From contig CAJNOL010000014.1 in the NCBI GenBank assembly GCA_905250125.1, positions 372,001 to 436,000 on the forward strand: a stretch of DNA of 64,000 nt. Reading direction: 5' to 3'. Origin of the DNA: Rotaria sordida (lineage: Eukaryota > Rotifera > Eurotatoria > Philodinida > Philodinidae). The notes beneath the pieces are model-generated. The model was not told the DNA's origin. It searched no databases and was given only the letters and a program-made list of their open reading frames with translations. The position numbers were made by a program, and so were the translations under genes. Of this stretch, positions 38,796-51,674 are shown in pieces (the first letter of the stretch is position 1; each line of letters begins with the position of its first letter).

Positions 38796-38804
38796 GACCA
38801 ATAA

Positions 38805-39835
38805 TACCATCACCCTACGGATTGACACCTATAATAGCATAATTACCGTTTTCAAAAAGTAATGGTGCTAACTGTTTTTTAAATAGCTTTTGATAGGAAC
38901 AAGATAGAGAGCTGCGATTTTTATCATTACAAATAGAAAACTCAAACGCAGAAATATGTACTGAAATTTGATTTTGCCAGCACTGAATCGATTAGATTAA
39001 TTCGTGGTGAATATTTTAAAAACTATATTCTGGATCCATTTTTCAGTTGATCTTGATTGTTAATATGATTGATGGATAGGAAAAAATCGCTCTCTTTCAA
39101 TCTACACAAGGTCGACATAGTTAGTTTGTTCCATTCAAGAGTTAAAAGGATTTTCTTAAGATCTCTGATTTCGGCTAATTGACCTGAAATCACTCGAAAC
39201 AGTATCTAAATAGGGGTAGGTCGCCATGCTGAGTCAAATCGTGATATTTGTTTTTGGATTCAAAATGATCTGACACTGTTATTTCAGTATTTCTAATGTT
39301 TCACGATCTGCCGCTATGCAGTATAGTAAGTTTACATGTCATAAATACTGAGATAACAGTGTCAGACCATTTCAAATCCAAAAACAAATATTGCCATTCG
39401 AGTTAGCATGGTGAATTACTCCTGTCTAGAGCTCTTTTAGAGTCTTCCAAGGTCAATTTGCTGAAATTTAGGATCTCAGGAAATTCCTTGTAACTCTTGA
39501 ATGAAACGTGCTGGAAATTCTGGATTTACGTACATAGAAAGAGTAGGATTTTTCCTATCGATTGATCATATTACAAATCAAAATCCAAGGAGTATTGGCT
39601 TCAGAATATCTTTTTTTTCAAAATCTCCACAGGCAGCTCATCTGACTAGTCAGCTGTTGACCAATTAGATTTCAATATGCACAACTGATCCAGAATCTTC
39701 TCTCTTGAATGGTAAGAACTCTAGGTCTCTATATTGTTCCTATCAAAAGTTATTCAAAAAACAGTCAGTGTCATTACTTTTTGAAAACGATAATAGCTAG
39801 AATCCACAGTAGAAATCTTAGACTCATAGAATGTT
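38805..39835. mobile_element. Foldback element with nested hairpin, about 1.03 kb
   Basis: Outer arms: CGTTTTCAAAAAGTAATG (38849) and TTTTGATAGGAACAA (38886) pair with 39732-39797. The inner arms form a tight hairpin: ATATTTGTTTTTGGATT and GATCTGACACTGTTAT (39244-39285) pair with 39350-39393. No coding potential is seen. It lies downstream of AASDH and upstream of the PLAT gene, both transcribed on the minus strand. Confidence 0.75.
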
Positions 39836-40234
39836 TCGGAAGATTCTAGATAGTTCCTCAATTATCTAAGCACTGTCATTGTTGACACACCTTTTCCCGT
39901 TGCTAGGAAAGTGTACCCAGTGATATCTGGCTTTCTTCTTACCACCACCACCACCACCGGTTGCTAGGACCTGTGGAAGGAGCCACAAGAATCTCGATTT
40001 AAACTTATACTTATCATTTTCTTCGAAAATATACGTAAGAAAGTTCTTATCCTAACTCTCTTTTTAAATTGATCGATTGAGAGAGAGAAAAAGAAATAAA
40101 ATATAATTGTATGATTACTTATTTATTTTAGGACAAATATCCGATATGAAAATACGTGTTTTTGTCTATGATGATTTTTTGAATTTTTTATGATGTGCGA
40201 GAAAAAGAATAACAAAAAAAAAAAGTAAGAAAAC
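39836..40234. other. 3' flank of AASDH, no gene seen
   Basis: About 400 bp after the AASDH stop (minus strand). It contains a short ACC microsatellite (39941-39958, CACCACCACCACCACC) and GAGA tracts near 40079. Confidence 0.45.
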
Positions 40235-43200
40235 CTATGGTAACAGTTTATAACAATACAAATAATCATCACGTGAACCAACAATAATATAGTCAAGATA
40301 AGAAACAGGTGAAGAAAATAGTCCATTGCCATCAACTTGTGTTTCACAAATTATTTCGCCTGTTTGAGTATTTAATATACGTAAACAACCATCTGTTGAA
40401 CCAACAATAACTATTCGACCATTATCATAAACAAACGGTGATGCATAAATCATTGATGGAAATAAACATTTCCATTGTAAAATACCTTCTCGTTCAGTTG
40501 AAAGATCAATTGCATAAAGATATCGATCATGACAACCAATAAATAGAGTATTATTGAAGAGACAAGGTGAAGAAAATATTGGGCCATTTGTTAAAAATGA
40601 CCATTTCTAAAAAACATTTATCGCAATATTAATGCATATTTAATGTAGTTCATGTGATGTTTCATTCCAACATTAGAATGTCTTTTTATTTTCGTTAATA
40701 GATCTCGAATTGAATACATCGGTTATTATATCAGTTATGATAATTAATTTAGTTCTAAGAGCCTTAAAAAAGTTTCAATCGAGTACACTCATTAATATGA
40801 AATCATTATTATCAATGAGACGAGCATGTGCCGTTATAATATTGATTTGAAATAATGATTAAATTTACAGATAGAAAATGAAAATAATCTTTAAAGAAGC
40901 ATCACTGACAACAGTAGTAAAACTAACTATTTTTGTCATCTATTTCATGACAAATAAAGTACTAATTGCTATCAAAAAATTTCTAATACAGCTAAGAAGG
41001 ATTACCGGAATTTCGAACCAAGGCCAAATTTACATCATTAATCATTATAAAAAAAAACTTATTTCTATGAATAATTGTAACTTCCATAGTGCCTAGCAGT
41101 ATGCATTTTCTTTAGGACGTAATGCTCTACAGGACGCCAGTGCTGTGCTCAACGTTTTCATGCAAATGCATGCTGCTAAGTAATACGGAGTGTACCATTT
41201 ATTTATAGAAATAAGGTCCTTTATAACGACTAATGAAGTAAATTTGAACTCGATCCAAATAATTATCAGAATTTCGAATCTGATCGAAAGTCTGAGCTGA
41301 AATCTTCGTCTCTCGGTAATACTGCTAACTGTAAGCATACAAATATTCACAACAGTGTCTAAAAGAAAAATTCTTAAACAAAAATATCATCAAGATGAAT
41401 TTGTATAAAATTTGATTAAGATACTAAATGCAACATAGGAAATAAGTTCATATTATTTTCTTACAAAAGACAAACGTATGACTCATTTATGATACTCATC
41501 TGATGTTCGTCTTTCAAATATATGTAGTTATTTAGTTAGCTTTAAGATAAACTATAGGCAAATCTGAATGTCATCATTTAAACTATTTTATAGTTGAAAT
41601 GCTCAAATTGAAATCTATTATAAAGTATTAAAGAAATATTTCTGAGTTCGATTGAAACGATGAAATTTCGTATCAAACATTATACTATTTAACTTGAACA
41701 TGTGTTATAGAGACAACAGGAATGTGTCGCTTTTTTATAAATAATTTTTTTCAAAATAGCAGAACTTTTTGATTGACCTAAATAGTATACTGTTTTCTCC
41801 TTCGAAAAACTACCAATCTGTACTGCGCTAAGATGTACTATTCTTCTATTTAAAGAAAAATCATTTTCCATATAAAATACTTCATGTGATTCATGTTCTA
41901 TAAAAAGAATTAAACAACTTCCTATATCAATCTAGAATTCAGAACTGAGACATCTTTTATAGAGAAGCCGTTAGCAGAAATCTTGCAGGATTAAAATGAG
42001 ACACACAATGTAGCAGTTGTTACTAATCGTAGAGAGATTATTTTCTTCTATCTATTTTGATACACATTTCTTTCCATTCTTTTAATTCATCATCGAGCAA
42101 TACAAAAAGGAAGTATTTCATATATTATAATGAAACGTTATTGGCATACGGTCTGTGATCATATATCAACAACGTCTGCCGCGTCCTCTCGCGCGGAGGA
42201 AGGGTTGCTAGATGTCTCTTACGATGTATGGTAGAGCCCGTCGGGTGAGTTCCGGAACAGACTGAGTTTAAGTCCGAGAATTTTGAATACGGCGAGCTCT
42301 TGTGTGTGGGAAAGGGACCCAATTTCAATCTCTATATTTTAACACTCCTTTGAGATTATGTTTGACAAAATTTACCTGTTGACCATTATCACAATCTAAA
42401 CAATAGAGTTTTTGATCGACACATCCAATTAATAAAAATCTTTCATTCCATATAGCTATCGTAGAAAATATTGGTTTATTCAATGATTGTTTCCATAATA
42501 ATTTTCCATCGTTTGATTCAAATGCAAATACATCTCCACCTAATGATGCAACATAAAGTCGAGTATTATCTGTTGATAATTGTGGTGATGATACACAACT
42601 ACTATTTAATCCAAATTTCCAAATACATTTTGAAGATGTTTCCTAACAATACATTTAAAAAAATGGAAATTTCTGCTATCAAAAAGAAAAAAACAAAAAT
42701 TAATACTTGAATATAAATTGCATGAATAAATTGATCATGAGCACCAAGATAAATCATATCAATTGAACGATGAATACATGGAATTGTTTTAATTAAACCT
42801 TGACATTGATATGATGAATAAAGTTTCCCATTTGAACATTCAATTATATATAAAATTCCACTATAATCACCTAACATGTATATTAATAATTGTAAATATT
42901 GTAAGAAAAAAAAAAAAAAAAAAATTACCAATGAGAACAAATTGTCCATTTCTTGAAATGGTTCCACTTGCTTCAATTCTATCATTAGCTTGAAATGACC
43001 AGATAAGTTGACCATTATCAATTTGATAAGCATTAATCAAACCAGCATGTGATCCAATAATTACATATTGTCGATATTCATCAAGTAAAATAATTAATGG
43101 AGATGCATCAATACATTTCTTCATTGAACATTTCCAATTTAATATAAATTTTTCTGTTGAAAATGTTGATTCTTTTGGAAAAGTAGAATATTGACACATA

Positions 43201-46200
43201 AGATGATTTTTATTATGAAGAAATATTTTTGAACATCTTTGAATTGACCAAATATCATTTAAATTTGATTTCATTATTGTCGTAGATGGTAACGTAGATG
43301 AAGAATATTCAATGGATTTTTGTTGTTGGTACTGTTGAGGATTGTCTATATATTCAATTAAATCTCCAAATGTTTTATGTAAAATAAGATCAAATAAATA
43401 ATTCACATCAATTGATAAATAAAATTGTTTGATTTGTTCAACAAATGTTAAAGCTAATAATGAATTTCCACCATTGAAAATAAAATTTGAATTTTTATCA
43501 GGAATTTTATTTAAAAGATTCTAAAAAATTCAATAAATCATAAAGATAAAAGTGTAAAAACAAAAATTTATTTATTTTTCCTAAACCTGCCATATATTGA
43601 TTAAATTATTTGTTGAAGAATTTTTTATTATATTTAAATAGAGTGTATGCAGTTTTGTACGATCAATTTTTCCATTGGCATTTAATGGTATATTTGATTG
43701 TAATGGAAGAATTATATTTGGTATAAAATGATATGATAAATTTAATTTAAGAAATGAATTAAGTTCATCTATTTGATTTTCGATTTTAAATTTACATAGA
43801 AGTATCAATAGATTTTCATCTTCATTCAAAGTCAAACAAGCACATTCATCAACTAAATTTGATTGAGTTGCAATCTAAGAGAAGATTCTTTTTTTCAGTT
43901 AAAAGACAAATATAGTTTCATTAATTCTATGTTTTACATCTAATTAATTCTTGTATCAATTCCCGTTTAGTAACTAAAAGTTATCTTGACACGTCGTTTC
44001 TCTGGCTCACTTATTTGAGTTCTTCATACAAACATAGTATCTAACTTCGAAAGATGGACACAGCAATTACTGGTGCACGAGAGATTTTTAAACTTTTTTA
44101 TTTTTAAAAGAAGTTTTGGAGAGAGTGATTTTTTGATCAATATCGATTTTCATAGAAACTAACTCTTTAATAGGAATACATAGATGAGATTTTGCTTATT
44201 GTAATATCTTATTTTGTATAGAATTCAATGGTTTACAATAATATTAAATTGAAGTCGTTTCACGACACAAACTACATAAACTAAGGACTGCGCCAAAATC
44301 CCTATTGTACTTTTGTACAGACACAATCCTGGACTTAGGAAAATTTGAACACGATTTCCAGGAATAGTGGAAAGTTTTGTTTCTATCTAATTACTTCCGA
44401 CTTTAACCAGTCGTCTATTAGTCGCTGAAAAATGAACGGATATTTTGTGCTGAGACTTTCGTGCTATAGATTAACTATAAAATAACTTAATTACAGTTAT
44501 CTCATGTGTTGATGATGATGATGATGATGATGAAGTTCAAACATACTTATCTCCAAATCATAATTGAAACCTATTACACTCTCATGAAACTATAAAGTTT
44601 AGTCCTACAGAATCCATTACAAAGGTTCAATATAAACTTAACAAAATTTTTATTTTTTAAGATGTATGTAAGTTTCCAGAAAATTAGATCGATTGAACTC
44701 AATCTTCCAGTCATTTGTAAAAATGAAAACTTTTCAGATGAAAGACTTTTATTAATAAAAAATAATATTAATATTTCAAGAATTTCTCTTATTATCAATC
44801 TTACTTGTTCGATATATTCAAGATTAATCATAATACCAAATCGTTTTTGTGTTAATGTTCTTCTACCAACATAAAATATTTGATCATTTAATTGATTATA
44901 ATAAACAATATCATCAGTTTCAAATATAGTTTTTTTTTCCAATGATAATTGTCCAATTTGTGTCCAACGTGTTTGACTTTCTATACTATTAATAAATAAA
45001 TTTCAAATTCTATTTTTTAACAAACATAAATAAAACTCTACCTAATATGATTTGAAAATAATCAGTTTTCAATTGATTATCAACATATGGTTTTAATATT
45101 AATGATGTTTCATTAAGTGCTTTACCCAATGGAATACCATCTTGTCTTCTATACTATCAATTAGAAATTACTTTTTTTTTTTTGAAAAAAAAATATTGAA
45201 ACGTTACTCAAGATCATTTTCATTCAATATATAATACGATGCCCAACAAGACATTTCAGTTAAACCATATATATTCACTACACGTTTATTTTGTCTAATC
45301 ATTTGTTGAATAGTTATATTTGATATATGTGGAAATTTTTCACCTCCAAGTATCAATGTTTTTAATTGCAACATATTACAATGTGTGTTTATTTGACGAA
45401 AAAAACTAGGTGTCATCTAAAATGATTCGATTGCAATATACAAAAAAAAAGCATACAAACAATAAAAATCAATACTTGAGCAATTGTACAAAGACTTTTA
45501 TCGAAGATAGATGATATTAATATTGGATTTTGACGAATATCATTTGATAAAATACAAAGACTAGCACCACAATGAATAGCTAGAAATATATCAACTAATG
45601 ATGGATCAAATGTTAAAGGTGTTGAACGAAATAAACAATCATTTGATGTCACATTAAAAATTGATCTTTAAAATATCAATATTCAAATTCAAAATCTGTT
45701 TAAGATAACAAACTTACTTTAATTGATCAAGATTTGGTAAGATACATGCATGAGAAACAAATATCAATTTTGGAATACCTGTTGAACCTATCAGAAATAA
45801 ATTATTTATTTTCAATACAAATTAGATCATACATAAGATTCAAGTGTTTTCATTATACTTCATACAGATGGAATCGATTCAGTTCGGTTTCAAAAAAAAA
45901 ATATGAACCAATCTTATCTTTAATACTTAATTGCTAAAAAGAAACATGCACGGATAGCCGGAATTTCATCAATAAGGCTTTTGCTAATGGCAAAATTCCA
46001 CGGATGTGTTGGGGAAGTAGGGTGGGCTTTCGTAAGCTGTCACGAAATAATATTAATATAGAATATATGTGAGAGCTGAAGCTAATATTGTTAGAATATG
46101 TATATCATAGCTAACATTCAGCGTATGTTCGAATATGAGCGAGTTATGTTTTTAATAAGAAAACAAAAGACAAATAAAGCATAACCTAATGTTCATCACG

Positions 46201-48564
46201 CTATTAGTCTGATTTATTAGACTCGTTGGTAATGTTGTTTCTTCAGTCATCTGCGATCGTAATGTAGCAGCACGAGCTGTGATAGGCATTAATAGAACAA
46301 TTCCTATTTGACATGACATATAAAATGTATGGCTACGACATAGACGAACATAACCTATCAATGTAGTCAACAGAAATTCTTGTAATTCATATCTAATTGA
46401 CAATGAAATTCCGAAACTTCTCATGTATACACTGATTTTAGTAATCCTTTACCTCCTCCTGTGAGGTCACATTTAACTTATTCATAGAAACTATCTATTT
46501 GAAGTAGTAAAGCATTGGATCGAGACAGTTCCTAAATACTGTGTAGAGTCTTCAGCAAGTTACAAATTCGTAAAACAATTAAACTTCTTTTCCTCAATCT
46601 TTGGCTTGGATTTATGCGTTGGAGAATAGTGTCTTTTACAAATAAATGAAACAATATTTTATTCGATTTAGTTACACAGACTAATTATTCTGGTGACTCT
46701 TAAGTTGATCTAGACTACTATGGACATCATCTATTTGCAGAGTAATTTTTGAAAATTTCTTGATTACAGATATGAAAGCAACATTTTTCATGACAACTTG
46801 GATTGTTTTTTTTTAACCCATTCATAGTGAGTATCATGAAAAATATTTTTTCTCAAATTAATTTATTTGTGATATACACGACCATCATACTAAAAACTTT
46901 ATTAGAACTAATAGTCAGTCAAAAAGTATTCCACGATTGTTTTTACATAACTTTTTTTCTCTATAGAAAATAAAAAAATCTGCAGATTTTGTTATGACCT
47001 TCCATCTGGATGAGGTCTTTACAATAAGAATAGGCGTATTCAAATCGATATTAGAACTAATGATTCCATATTATACAAACAAAACGAAGGCTAATGATAC
47101 CAACATGATCCAGGGAATGAAAGAACTGATTTCAATTCGAAAATAACCTCCCTTGCGCGTGTCTAATCATATATCCTTTCCCAAAAGGCATCATTTTTCA
47201 AAAAAATATTTCGTGATAAGTAGATTTCCAGCTTTATACAGATAACATAACAGCATAACTATGAGAAAAAAATGCAACTTTTATGTCATTCAACATGAAT
47301 GGATCATTTTGCATATCTACAGAGAAATGACTTATCTCAAATTTAACCATATCAGTGTCATAATCATCATCATCATCATCTGCATAAGTTATTCCCGTGG
47401 TTGAGAATCAACATTAACTCTACTAGATTATCGCCAGGGGATAAGGAGTTAATTTATTAGATTTTTGATATTCGATTAGATTCTCAGCTAACTTACAGTT
47501 AAGATTTTATTTTCATAAATAATTTTACTGTGAAGAAGAATTCGACTTATGCATACTTTTTATTGATACAGAAGTTTAAAATTTCTTTTTTGTTCATTTA
47601 TCATAAGTATTTCAGTAGATTTATGTTATAATAATCATTCAAATGTTGATCTTATGGAAACTATTTTACTTTAATCAATGTTGGAATTTGGAAGATCGAT
47701 TTTTTTTTGTAAAAGTTTATATAAGATACAAGTAGATACAATTTCTGAGTATACTTAATAATCTAATTGAAAAATTAAACATTGTAAATAATTTGGTCAC
47801 TGTTTCAAAATTTCCTTGAATAAATCTATAAGAGTGTGTTTATTTTTTCTGAAGACGAAATTTCATCACTCTGTTTTTTTTTAAAGATTCTAATAAAAAT
47901 TCTTGTTACCTGATGAAGCAACTACATAAGCAATATCTTTATAACAGCATTCAGTATTGATTTTAAAAAAATCAATTTGTTGATCAAGTAAAACAATAGA
48001 TGATACAATAGCATGATTGATTACTTCATCATAAATTTTAGCCTAAATAATCTCATAAAATAAATTACAAAATGATTTTGAAAAAAAAGAAAGGAAGTTT
48101 ACTTTATTTTGATGTTGACAAATAAATAATGATGGTTTAAGTTCCTTGATATAATTTTTTAATATATTCTCAGACCAATTAGAATCACAAATAAAAAAAG
48201 AATTATTTGATTGAAGTATTCTAATAGAGAAAATTTATTTAAATTTATTAATTAGAAAAAATTTTAATTTAACCCTAATATAAATGGAATAGTTAAAAAT
48301 GTTTCTTCACTATCAATTATAATTAATTGTTCATGAATATTTAAATTTAAAATTTGTTTATAAACCTAAAAAAAGAAAAAATTCTATTAGATAAATTCAA
48401 ATGAATTTATTTACTTCATTTGTAAGTATTGATATTTCCAAATGAGTTAAGATTATTATTGATTCGGAAAGATTATCATTAAAATATTTGATAACAACAT
48501 TTTTATTCATTTTTGATGGCCATCCATTACTTGAAATCCATTCCCAAACTGTCTTGAAAGCCAT
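40235..48564 (-). CDS. aasdh: AASDH / beta-alanine-activating enzyme (adenylation, carrier and PQQ propeller domains)
   Basis: Acyl-AMP-forming enzyme with an NRPS-like layout. Exons on the minus strand: 48564-48415, 48365-48274, 48220-48103, 48042-47910, 45787-45718, 45665-45476, 45416-45208, 45148-45042, 44980-44805, 43874-43587, 43520-42929, 42870-42707, 42642-42376, 40606-40235; 975 aa (human about 1098). Adenylation core motifs: VVASSGSTGIPKLIFVSHA, LTFDPSLVDIF, NIYGLTEMSCWASYY, the catalytic-Asp block TDDIVYY and NANGKIDR. A carrier domain follows with phosphopantetheine Ser in FNGGNSLLAL. Then comes a beta-propeller of PQQ-type blades (IIGSHAGLINAYQIDNGQ, LYVASLGGDVFAFESNDGK, LFIGCHDRYLYAIDL, IIVGSRDDYLYCYKL). 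The substrate is inferred from the family only. Introns of 2122, 930 and 1769 bp interrupt otherwise compact exons. Confidence 0.94.
40607..42375 (-). other. AASDH intron 13 (1769 bp)
   Basis: Its end nearest exon 13 holds the second copy of the dispersed repeat (41971-42374), with a GC-rich palindrome TCCTCTCGCGCGGAGGA near 42183. The rest is AT-rich without a recognised exon; the frame at 41093-41350 has no domain. Confidence 0.45.
41971..42374. repeat. Dispersed repeat inside AASDH intron (copy 2)
   Basis: Related to 11641-12105 in the UBXN1 intron, in the same orientation relative to the host gene. It runs to within a few bases of the AASDH splice donor (42375), so insertion there either tolerated or created the present donor context. 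It contains one GTTGCTAGATGTCT motif and a GC-rich hairpin unlike the flanking AT-rich DNA. Confidence 0.5.
43875..44804 (-). other. AASDH intron 9 (930 bp)
   Basis: No exon or transposon is recognised. It holds a (GAT)n microsatellite at 44511-44532. Confidence 0.45.
44511..44532. repeat. (GAT)n microsatellite
   Basis: About seven GAT units in AASDH intron 9. Confidence 0.8.
45788..47909 (-). other. AASDH intron 4 (2122 bp)
   Basis: The intron falls inside the ATP-binding motif (between TCA G and GT TCA). A 90-aa frame at 46152-46424 (-) is mildly hydrophobic and not recognised. A (CAT)n run lies near 47362-47381, and a SINE-like block near 45860-45960. Confidence 0.45.
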
Positions 48565-48752
48565 TAGAACTCAAGTGTTCTTCTTCGATTTAGAAATCAG
48601 TCTAGCTTTTCATGATGGTAGCGCTTTTCGTTGATTAGTTAGCTTATTTTATCCAATAAACGCATCCAGAACGATCGAATAGTAAACAAAATCGCTGTCA
48701 TTTCTTTTTCTCTAAAGAACTTGTCGTAATTGGTATCTCATCCGCAATGTGC

Positions 48753-48760
48753 TATAAATA
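48753..48760 (+). promoter_or_regulatory. TATA-like box in divergent promoter region
   Basis: TATAAATA lies about 50 bp before the proposed scaffold start at 48809, inside the 244-bp gap between the divergent AASDH (start 48564, minus) and PATJ-like gene. The gap is small enough to be a shared bidirectional promoter. Confidence 0.35.
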
Positions 48761-48808
48761 TAAAAGTTTCTTTATCATGCATTCCTTTTTCTTTCTATAT
48801 CAACTATC

Positions 48809-51640
48809 ATGGCTCAATTATGTGGTAAGCAATATGATTTATTCCGAAATGAAAACAATCCTTTTTCGTCTATGAAAAGCAGTATCATATAAAAAAAAAA
48901 AGATTTAGTTAAACGTTCAAAATTCAAAAAGTCAATAATATTTATATAGAATTTATGAAAAGAAATTCTATAATAGTCACTCGAAGAATAAAAATACAAA
49001 CTATTATATAGAAAATCGTTCAATTGTCTATCAAAGGTCATTAATTATTTAAAAACAAACATCACATCATTGTTAATAATAAAAATTTTCCTATATAATT
49101 TTATTTTTATTTCTTAACTATTGATTATAATGATCGTTTATTAAATCAAAATATCGTTTGACTTATTATTTTAAGTAAAAAATATACTAAATGATTTTAT
49201 AGAAATTAATATTCTTGTAACTTATTATAATATTATCTATTCAATATTCATGCAGTTTTTATTCCAGATATTCAATCAAATAGCCTTGTTGATTTGTAAG
49301 TTGTTTTTCATTATTAATTCGACAAATCTTGATGTAATTTGCAGTATTGTTTACTAATTTTTAATGACCTTCGATGACAATAAGTAGACATATTCTATTC
49401 TTCTCTTTATCGACAAAAATATGTGTAGAAAGAGCAAAAAAAATTTAGACCATTTACAAATAATAATTCTTTTCGCATCAGCAAGTCAATTTTTGTTCTT
49501 GTAGTTCTAGAGTGCAACATGCGCATCTTACAACCATCATTCTGTTATTAGTTACTTTTCTAGCACTTATGTTCTGTTACATTTTTTGACAGTTCTCGAC
49601 ACGCATACATAACTGAAAGAGAGAGAGAGAGAGAGAAAAGAAAAAATCTATATTGACAAGTTAGTTATAAGAATGGATCGAACAAATCGTGTAGAAATAA
49701 AAGAATATTTGTAAATATGTAAAAATTTAGTGACATTTATGAAACAATGTAAGAGAAAATCGACAATATTGTTTTGTGTATAAAAAAAAGAAAGAATCAA
49801 TCGTCTTGTGTTGGTCTCGAGAGATCGTCAAGTATTGTCATAAAGGATAAACCGATTGGATATAAAAAAGAAAGAAGAAAAAAAAAGAATAGATCATGAT
49901 TATCATGAAAAAGGAAGTAGAAAAACTACTACTACTACTACTACTACTATTATACCTTGTTCGATTTATTCTGTTCTATAAAAAAGACATAAAGATAGAG
50001 AGAGAGAAAGTGAGAGAGCGAGAACAAGAACATTTCTTGTTGACAGCAAAGTAGGGATTATTTATTATCATTATATGTGAAAGTAGAGATATTGTTTTCA
50101 ATAATTATGAAAGTCATGAATATATAGGAAATTTGTTGTTTTAGCATTTATTCCAAATACTAATAACAGTGACGAAAGACAAATCGGTTTGTGTGCATAC
50201 GAAGGATATTTTGTCATGAAAATTAGATTATTGGTAGAATGCAATGATAGAGCAGCGTTCTTCTTTCTTTTTTCCTTCGTCTTTTCCTCTTGGTGCCACA
50301 TCGAGGATTTTATGGAAGAAGCCAAGGTTGCCTCTGACGATGTGTTTACGCTTACATGTATATATATAGATTTTTCTTCTATTCTTTTAGAAATGGTCAA
50401 CTATATAGAGCCGATCAAATTGTATATATAAAAGCTATTTATTTGAATTCAGACGATTTGACACTTGCTAATTACGCTCATCAACGAGTCGTTGATTCAA
50501 GACAAGTATCAATTGAACTTGTCATTATTACAACAACTTTCACTATTACTTGTTCTCATGCGGCTGTGTCAACGTCGAATAATAATGGACACAGCTGTAT
50601 TCGAATATTGTCGGCGCTCGTTAACGTCGACATGGTGGTAAGATAACGATTAATAGATATATACATATAAAAATTAAGAGGGTCTATGTTTATACTCGAG
50701 CTGTATAATAACTGTTTAGCTAAATACATTGTGGACACAAATTGAAGTGGTCGATTTAATCAACGACGGGTCCGGACTTGGCTTTGGCATTAGTGGTAAT
50801 CAATCAACGGGCGTTGTTGTCAAAGCAATCGTACCTGGTTCGATTGCCGATAAGGTAATATCTCTATAATCTTATTATTTTATATTTTCCTAACTTCGCT
50901 TTCTTATGCTTCCAACTGCTTTTCAAATCGATGGAACAAAAGACAACAGAGAGAAGAAAAAAAAACATAGATAGAGAAGAAAAAAACAGAAAGAAAATAA
51001 ATTTGCCTAATGAATGATAGCTAGTAGTATGTATATATCTTTCTAGAAAAAGAACAGAAAAACGATGAGAGGAAAATAGCAAAAATGAGAAAAACAAGCG
51101 GTCTCTTGCCTTTATATATAAGCAAATCGTATGAGCTATATGTCAAAGAATTCTTAATATCCGTTACGATTTTCTTTTTTTTCTCTGTTATTATCTAGGA
51201 TGGTCGTATACATACGGGTGATCATTTATTTCAAATAAATCATGTTTATGTACGCGGTATGAATTCGGAACAAGTAGCTGGTATCCTTCGACAGTGTTCT
51301 GAAGAAGTTCATCTTGTTATTGCACGCAGTATACGTGAACCAACAACAGCAATAAATACTACATCATCATTATCAGAAAATCCTTCATTAATATCAGAAA
51401 ATTTTATTCGTACAAGAAATTCATTATCATCAATGATTGCTGATAATGATGGTATTATTAATAATTCACAAAATAAAATTCTTCTTCGCACTGAACGTTT
51501 ACTTGAAAGCAATCATAATTTAGAACAAATCCTTAATAATCTTGTTGATCAGGTTTGTTTTTTGTTATCGATACTATTTTAGCAAAAAAAAATTGATTAT
51601 CGACAACATGAAAGCGTTTGCATGTTATGTTTTTTCTCAC

Positions 51641-51674
<34 letters not shown>

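Larger units (their letters stand above)
49296..50390 (+). other. PATJ-like intron 2 (1095 bp)
   Basis: A frame at 50189-50343 (ending KVASDDV) could splice in phase to exon 3 and mimics half a PDZ, but its upstream part is low complexity. I prefer exon 2 at 49256-49295, which gives a better PDZ strand. Confidence 0.4.

Noticed and set aside
46152-46424. 90-aa hydrophobic open frame inside AASDH intron
   Set aside because: No recognisable family, no splice context and no supporting neighbours; it could be a gene relic but cannot be supported.
50189-50343. Alternative exon ending KVASDDV before PATJ-like exon 3
   Set aside because: It splices in phase, but its upstream part is pyrimidine-run low complexity; 49256-49295 gives a far better PDZ strand.
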